In this document: positions 44,511 through 47,797 of the stretch, one piece after another
Layout: each line of letters starts with the position of its first letter
Position numbering within the stretch: position 1 is the stretch's first letter
DNA from: Heliobacteriaceae bacterium
GTDB taxonomy: Bacteria > Cyanobacteriota > Vampirovibrionia > Gastranaerophilales > Gastranaerophilaceae
Length of the DNA stretch: 47,797 nt
Direction: 5' to 3'
NCBI GenBank assembly: GCA_031265495.1
Contig: JAISCP010000084.1
Coordinates: 1 to 47,797 of the forward strand
Translations under genes and position numbers: made by a program
The notes under the pieces: generated by a model
What the model saw: only the letters and a program-made list of their open reading frames with translations
Database searches by the model: none
What the model was told of the DNA's origin: nothing

Positions 44511-44967
44511 AGACTGGAAACCAGAACAGTTGAAGGGTTGAAAGGTTTAAAAACCGTTAAACGCGTTCAACCAAATAAGCAAAGCAGGCAGGTAATAACC
44601 AACAAAAGCCGGCAATGGGTAAAGCTGATAAGTAATGAAGTAATTCCCGACAAAGGCGGCAAAGGTAAAACTGACTTGAAAGGATATAAAAAACAAAAAA
44701 AGCAAAGGAGTTGCGAGGCAACTGACAGAAGCCGGCTAAGGGTAAAATGCAAAAATTAAAGGTAAAACCTTAAAAGGCGAAATACACAGACATTGACTTG
44801 AGGCGAACATAAAAAGCAAAACAGATGCGAGCGGATAAGGCTTGCAGATATAAATGAAAAGTAAAAAAATACCGCGAGTGCGTAAAATCAAACAAAGCCG
44901 GTAATTCGGCAGTAAAATAAGTAATAAGGTAAATAAATGAAAGGCGGCTATACGACAATCGTAAGCT
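44496..44967 (+). repeat. R5, two R7 units and unassigned sequence between rplO and secY
   Basis: R5 (44496-44520), R7-5' (GTTGAAGGGTTGAAAGG), R7 unit 1 ending at 44672-44693, unit 2 (with AGTTGCGAGGCAACT hairpin) ending at 44793-44816, then about 150 bp of related but decayed sequence. A short ORF (ATG 44938, 25 codons, preceded by TAAGG) overlaps the secY start in another frame and could be a leader peptide. Confidence 0.75.
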
Positions 44968-44979
44968 GTGTTAGAAAAG

Positions 44980-46317
44980 ATGGGACAGGGAATGAAAATG
45001 CCGACCACGGATGATTTAATATCAATGTGGCATGCCTCAGGGCTAAAACAAAAGTTAATATTTACTTTTTTGATGATTTGCGCGTTTAGATTGGGAGCGC
45101 AACTGCCTTTGTACGGTATTAAAAACGAGGTTTTTGCCAATATAGCTGCGGGAAATAATATTATAGGATTTTTGGATTTATTCTCTGGCGGCGCGCTGGG
45201 TAAGGTTTCCATATTCGCGCTGGGGATAGGGCCTTTTATCACTGCGTCCATTATAGTCCAGCTTGTTTCCGTTGTAATCCCCTCGCTTGAAAAACTGCAG
45301 AAAGAAGAAGGTGAAGCCGGCAGAAGAAAACTGTCACAGTATACAAGGGTGTTCACGGTTGTATTGTCAATATTTCAGTCGGTTGTGTTCATGTTATTTC
45401 TGCGGCATTTACCGGAGGCGATTTTGCCGAACGTAAATCAAGGAATGTTTTTCCTCAGTTCCGTTGCGGTGCTTACAGCCGGTTCTGTTCTTGTAATGTG
45501 GATTTCAGAACTTATTACGGAAAAAGGAATTGGCAACGGCGGTTCGTTGATAATTTTCGTGGGCATTTTATCGGGAATTCCTATTTATGCCTCGAAAACT
45601 TCCGAAATGGTTGCGCATAACGGCGCCCTGCAGCTGGGACTGGCCGTACTGCTTGCAATATATTTCGCGGCAATGATTGCGATTGTGGTTATGCAGGAAG
45701 CTGTTCGTAAAGTTATTATAGTGAACCCTAAACGTCAGGTAGGCAATAAAGTTTACGGCGGAATGAACTCTTATATACCGTTTAAGCTTAATCCGGGCGG
45801 AGTTATGCCGATTATCTTTTCTATTGCCATTTTGCTGTTTCCGTCAACAATATTGAGCATTGTAGGGCAGGCAAACTTCAAGTCCGAAACCGTTAAAATG
45901 ATTGTTGTACAATTAAACCAGATTTTAAGTCCGAGCGGCCCTGCTTATTATGTTTTATATTTTCTGCTGATTGTGGGTTTGACATTCTTTTACGCCTCAA
46001 TCATGCCGAACATGAACCCAAAAGACATAGCGGATAATCTAAAAAAGCACGGCTCGTCAATTCCGGGTATTAAGCCCGGAAAACCGACTTCCGAAGCGCT
46101 TGATAAAATTCTTTCCAAAACGACATTTATCGGGGCTGTCGGGCTTGGTATAATTGCGTTAATTCCGAATGCGGCGACTTATGTTACGAATATAAGAACT
46201 TTGCAAGGTATCGGGGCAACATCTCTTATCATCATGGTCGGGGTTGCGCTTGACTTGATTAATCAGGTCAGAACACATTTGCTGGCAAGGAATTACGAGT
46301 CGTTTTTAAAAGAATAG
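44980..46317 (+). CDS. secY: Preprotein translocase subunit SecY
   Basis: Central channel of the Sec translocon; ten membrane helices over about 445 aa. Typical blocks include LGAQLPLYGI, LDLFSGGALGKVSIFALGIG and GIGNGGSLIIFVGI. Start uncertain: ATG 44980, ATG 44992, ATG 44998 or GTG 44968 are in frame and none has a clear Shine-Dalgarno; the short overlapping ORF upstream may provide coupling. Canonically last in this ribosomal cluster; adk and map do not follow. Works with SecD-SecF encoded at 12-14 kb. Confidence 0.96.
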   Translation: MGQGMKMPTTDDLISMWHASGLKQKLIFTFLMICAFRLGAQLPLYGIKNEVFANIAAGNNIIGFLDLFSGGALGKVSIFALGIGPFITASIIVQLVSVVIPSLEKLQKEEGEAGRRKLSQYTRVFTVVLSIFQSVVFMLFLRHLPEAILPNVNQGMFFLSSVAVLTAGSVLVMWISELITEKGIGNGGSLIIFVGILSGIPIYASKTSEMVAHNGALQLGLAVLLAIYFAAMIAIVVMQEAVRKVIIVNPKRQVGNKVYGGMNSYIPFKLNPGGVMPIIFSIAILLFPSTILSIVGQANFKSETVKMIVVQLNQILSPSGPAYYVLYFLLIVGLTFFYASIMPNMNPKDIADNLKKHGSSIPGIKPGKPTSEALDKILSKTTFIGAVGLGIIALIPNAATYVTNIRTLQGIGATSLIIMVGVALDLINQVRTHLLARNYESFLKE

Positions 46318-46327
46318 AGCCGAAAAT

Positions 46328-46357
46328 TTGACAAGATTTGACTAAGCATTGTAGAAT
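46328..46357 (+). promoter_or_regulatory. Promoter of the poly-G ORF
   Basis: Consensus TTGACA (46328-46333), 18-nt spacer, TAGAAT (46352-46357), then GGAGG (46376-46380) and ATG at 46388. Confidence 0.6.
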
Positions 46358-46387
46358 AATCATGTAATGAATAATGGAGGTATGGTT

Positions 46388-46684
46388 ATGGATAAAACAA
46401 TTAAAAGCGGCTGTAATGCAGTAGTAGCACCACTTTCGGGGGGGGGGGGGGGGCTTTATAACGGCTTCCTGCAAGGCTTCCCGGTTGTAAGAATTTGTCC
46501 TTCTCCCTTTGGGAGAAGGTGGTGCGTAGCGCCGGATGAGGGTTTTATAGGAATTAATAACAATAAAACCCTCATCCGGCTTTCAGTCACCTTCTCCCAA
46601 AGGGAGAAGGAATTAAACTATTCCCTATTTACTAACCACTATTCACTAATAAATCACTTCACGCACCGAACGTGGGCGGCGTAG
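46388..46684 (+). CDS. Short ORF with a 16-G tract, probably phase-variable or truncated
   Basis: Good promoter, GGAGG and ATG introduce MDKTIKSGCNAVVAPLS, followed by 16 consecutive G (46438-46453). In the present length the frame continues (LYNGFLQGFPVVRIC) and then runs into an inverted R2 pair and R6 repeats, ending at 46684, so only about 38 residues are likely native. One fewer or one more G would end translation at once or after about 12 codons. No family recognised. The native 3' end appears to be lost to repeat insertion. Confidence 0.45.
   Translation: MDKTIKSGCNAVVAPLSGGGGGLYNGFLQGFPVVRICPSPFGRRWCVAPDEGFIGINNNKTLIRLSVTFSQREKELNYSLFTNHYSLINHFTHRTWAA
46438..46453 (+). repeat. Homopolymeric G tract (16 G)
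   Basis: The only long mononucleotide G run in the window, placed 50 nt inside an ORF with its own expression signals. Such tracts slip during replication and are classic phase-variation switches. The exact count may also be affected by sequencing error. Confidence 0.8.
46499..46610. repeat. R2 inverted pair (REPIN-like)
   Basis: The plus unit (46499-46548, CCTTCTCCCTTTGGGAGAAGG-type stem then GCGTAGCGCCGGATGAGG) and minus unit (46562-46610) are separated by 13 nt, stems outermost and GATGAGGGTTTTAT tails inward. The clearest complete pair in the window. Confidence 0.85.
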
Positions 46685-47631
46685 CTCTTGGCGTTGCGGG
46701 CCTGAGTGCCATCACGAAAGTACTGAAACCATGCGTCGACTGTATTGCTCTCCAAAGAGGACCAGAAGTAGTCTGACATTCCCAGTATATTGTTATTTGC
46801 ACTATTATATTGGTATATAGCGTTTAGTTCTTCCTTTGTTGGAAGGTGCATGCCCAAGTCGGCACAGGCTTTCTTTGCTCCTGCCCAACGGTTTTTTGCA
46901 CAAGAAACATTGGTGCTGCCCCTAAGGTCATAAGAAATATCAGCCGAACCGTCACAGGTGTTTATCGAGCTGTATGCTACATCTGATGCTGATACGCATA
47001 AACTCCCTATCTTTACTCCGACGCAGGTGTCGAATGGATTTGCGTTTAATGTGTAAACATCCTTACCTAACTTGTTTGGTTTTGCTTTACCGTTTATGTC
47101 ATAGACCAGACTCAAACATGATGTTGTCTGTGCGCCCGCTGCTCCTATATCCAGTACAGGGCAATCAGGGTTATAGCTTAGGATTGCCGTATAACCGTTT
47201 ATCAGACCTAGCCCTAAGGCTTTTGTGCGCCAATTCCCTTCATTTAAGTCACTTGAATTCTTTAAGTCCTTTGTTTCTACTGTTTCACTGCCGTCACCGT
47301 TTGTTATTGCAGGTGCAAAACAGTTTGACGGATCTGTGTCACATACTTGTAATATTTTCAGATATTTCTTTAGTTCATCCACGAATGTTTCTGTTGTAGT
47401 ATAACCGTTTAAGACTTCTTTTACATTCATTTGGCGGGTTGCTTCTTCAAGCCGTCTGTCAAATACTTCTTTTGCCGTTGAATATGACTTCTCCTGCCAG
47501 TTTGCCATTAGTGCAGGCATGGTCAACGCGGCTACCACTCCGATTACGGTTAGCGTTATCAATACTTCCGCCAGTGTAAAGGCTTGACACGTCATTGCGA
47601 GCGACCGGCGGGAGCGCGGCAATCCAGTCAA
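46654..47631 (-). CDS. Prepilin-like protein with DUF1566-like C-terminal domain; 5' end in repeat DNA
   Basis: 325 aa from a TTG at 47631. The class III cleavage region is TCQA before FTLAEVLITLTVIGVVAALT with Glu5, then a pilin helix. The C-terminal ~70 residues (NRWAGAKKACADLGMHLPTK, DYFWSSLESNT, HVRCVK) resemble the DUF1566/Fibrobacter-type lectin-like domain. No normal start exists: an R3 copy (47591-47687) ends exactly at the possible ATG 47595, no Shine-Dalgarno is seen, and the frame stays open without start codon to the window edge. That upstream frame contains a second cleavage-like box, AAFTLGEQAQ. Whether the gene starts beyond the window is undecided. Confidence 0.75.
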   Translation of the reverse strand: MTGLPRSRRSLAMTCQAFTLAEVLITLTVIGVVAALTMPALMANWQEKSYSTAKEVFDRRLEEATRQMNVKEVLNGYTTTETFVDELKKYLKILQVCDTDPSNCFAPAITNGDGSETVETKDLKNSSDLNEGNWRTKALGLGLINGYTAILSYNPDCPVLDIGAAGAQTTSCLSLVYDINGKAKPNKLGKDVYTLNANPFDTCVGVKIGSLCVSASDVAYSSINTCDGSADISYDLRGSTNVSCAKNRWAGAKKACADLGMHLPTKEELNAIYQYNSANNNILGMSDYFWSSLESNTVDAWFQYFRDGTQARNAKSYAAHVRCVK

Positions 47632-47687
47632 GACTGTTGATTTTTTGGATTGCTTCGTTGCTTGCTGTGCAAGCGCCTCGCAATGAC
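47591..47687. repeat. R3 imperfect palindrome inside the pilin leader
   Basis: A 97-bp copy from GTCATTGCGAGCGACCGG to CGCCTCGCAATGAC, in frame with the pilin on the minus strand (encoding RHCEALAQQATKQS and TGLPRSRRSLAMT). Confidence 0.85.
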
Positions 47688-47741
47688 GAACTAACGCGGC
47701 AGGCTGAGCCTGTTCTCCTAGCGTGAAGGCTGCTATATTTT

Positions 47742-47792
47742 CCCTCTCCCTCTGGGAGAGGGTGCCCGCAGGGTGGGTGAGGGTTTTATTGT
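47742..47792 (+). repeat. R1/R2 hybrid hairpin at window end
   Basis: The stem CCCTCTCCC loop GGGAGAGGG is of R1 type, but the tail TGCCCGCAGGGTGGGTGAGG and GTTTTATTG is of R2 type. The two families thus share a plan and can exchange parts. Confidence 0.75.
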
Positions 47793-47797
47793 TATTA

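Noticed and set aside
44538-44759. Basic 73-codon frame resembling a ribosomal protein between rplO and secY
   Set aside because: It lies wholly in R7 units; the same words (GGKGKTDLKGYKK) arise wherever R7 is read in that frame. Repeat, not gene.
1-47797. CRISPR arrays among the many repeats
   Set aside because: No regularly spaced identical repeats with unique spacers and no cas genes; repeats are dispersed, inverted and variable.
1-47797. tRNA or rRNA genes
   Set aside because: I found no TTCGA-type arm with a matching acceptor and anticodon arm, and no conserved rRNA blocks, on either strand by eye.

Overview
The window most likely comes from a gut-type Melainabacteria genome (Vampirovibrionia, Gastranaerophilales-like), the non-photosynthetic sister lineage of Cyanobacteria. 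The main evidence is the RNA polymerase largest subunit. It is split into rpoC1 (569 aa, carrying the NADFDGDQ active site) and rpoC2 (1306 aa), and rpoC2 carries an insertion of about 650 residues inside the trigger loop, as in Cyanobacteria. An LptC/LptA pair indicates a lipopolysaccharide outer membrane. PilMN, PilO and two prepilin-like proteins indicate type IV pili. The DNA is AT-rich. This placement is an inference from gene features, not from a database search.

Layout. 0.4-5.5 kb: a calpain-like protease with an EF-hand, a radical SAM/SPASM protein, and a pilM-pilN fusion with pilO. 5.6-9.1 kb: nadA, rlmB, a primary-type sigma factor and two small unknown genes. 9.5-15.2 kb (minus strand): ispH-rpsA and dapA-secD-secF. 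15.3-25.3 kb (plus strand): a long unknown protein, lptC-lptA, a TPR protein, a DUF559 endonuclease-like gene embedded in repeats, dprA-topA-aroE and an unknown gene. 25.7-35.4 kb (minus strand): rpoB-rpoC1-rpoC2. 35.6-42.2 kb: small exported or membrane proteins, a small HTH gene divergent from a pilin gene, lipA, lpd and alr. 42.7-46.3 kb: the tail of the spc ribosomal operon (rpsE-rpmD-rplO-secY). The end holds a short ORF with a 16-G tract and a pilin whose reading frame runs off the window edge through repeat DNA.

The striking feature is the intergenic DNA. Genes are tightly packed or even overlap at convergent ends, yet almost every larger gap is filled with several dispersed repeat families, labelled R1-R8 here. 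R1 and R2 are hairpins with GTGAGG or GATGAGG tails, often in inverted pairs like REPINs. R3 is a roughly 98-bp imperfect palindrome bounded by GTCATTGCGAG and CTCGCAATGAC. R4 comprises palindromes around GAAACAAGTTCAG. R5 (GAGACTAGGGGTTAGAGAC) and R6 (ACTATTTACTAA-type) are low-complexity units. R7 is a structured unit of about 130-150 bp whose 3' end (CTTGAAAGGRTATAAAAAA) supplies the Shine-Dalgarno of rpoC1, rpoC2, rpmD and, in decayed form, the sigma gene. R8 forms the 68-bp terminal inverted repeats of a MITE-like element.

These repeats shape genes. They supply C-terminal tails and stop codons (RlmB, SecF, TPR protein, DUF559 protein, uL15), a probable -35 box (alr), and an in-frame N-terminal leader of a pilin. 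The most testable new idea is that the DUF559 (Vsr-like) endonuclease gene is linked to the R1 hairpins, as RAYT transposases are linked to REPINs. The intact copy sits between inverted R1 copies, and a second DUF559 remnant in the window also lies beside R1 sequences.

No tRNA, rRNA, CRISPR array or intact insertion sequence was found.
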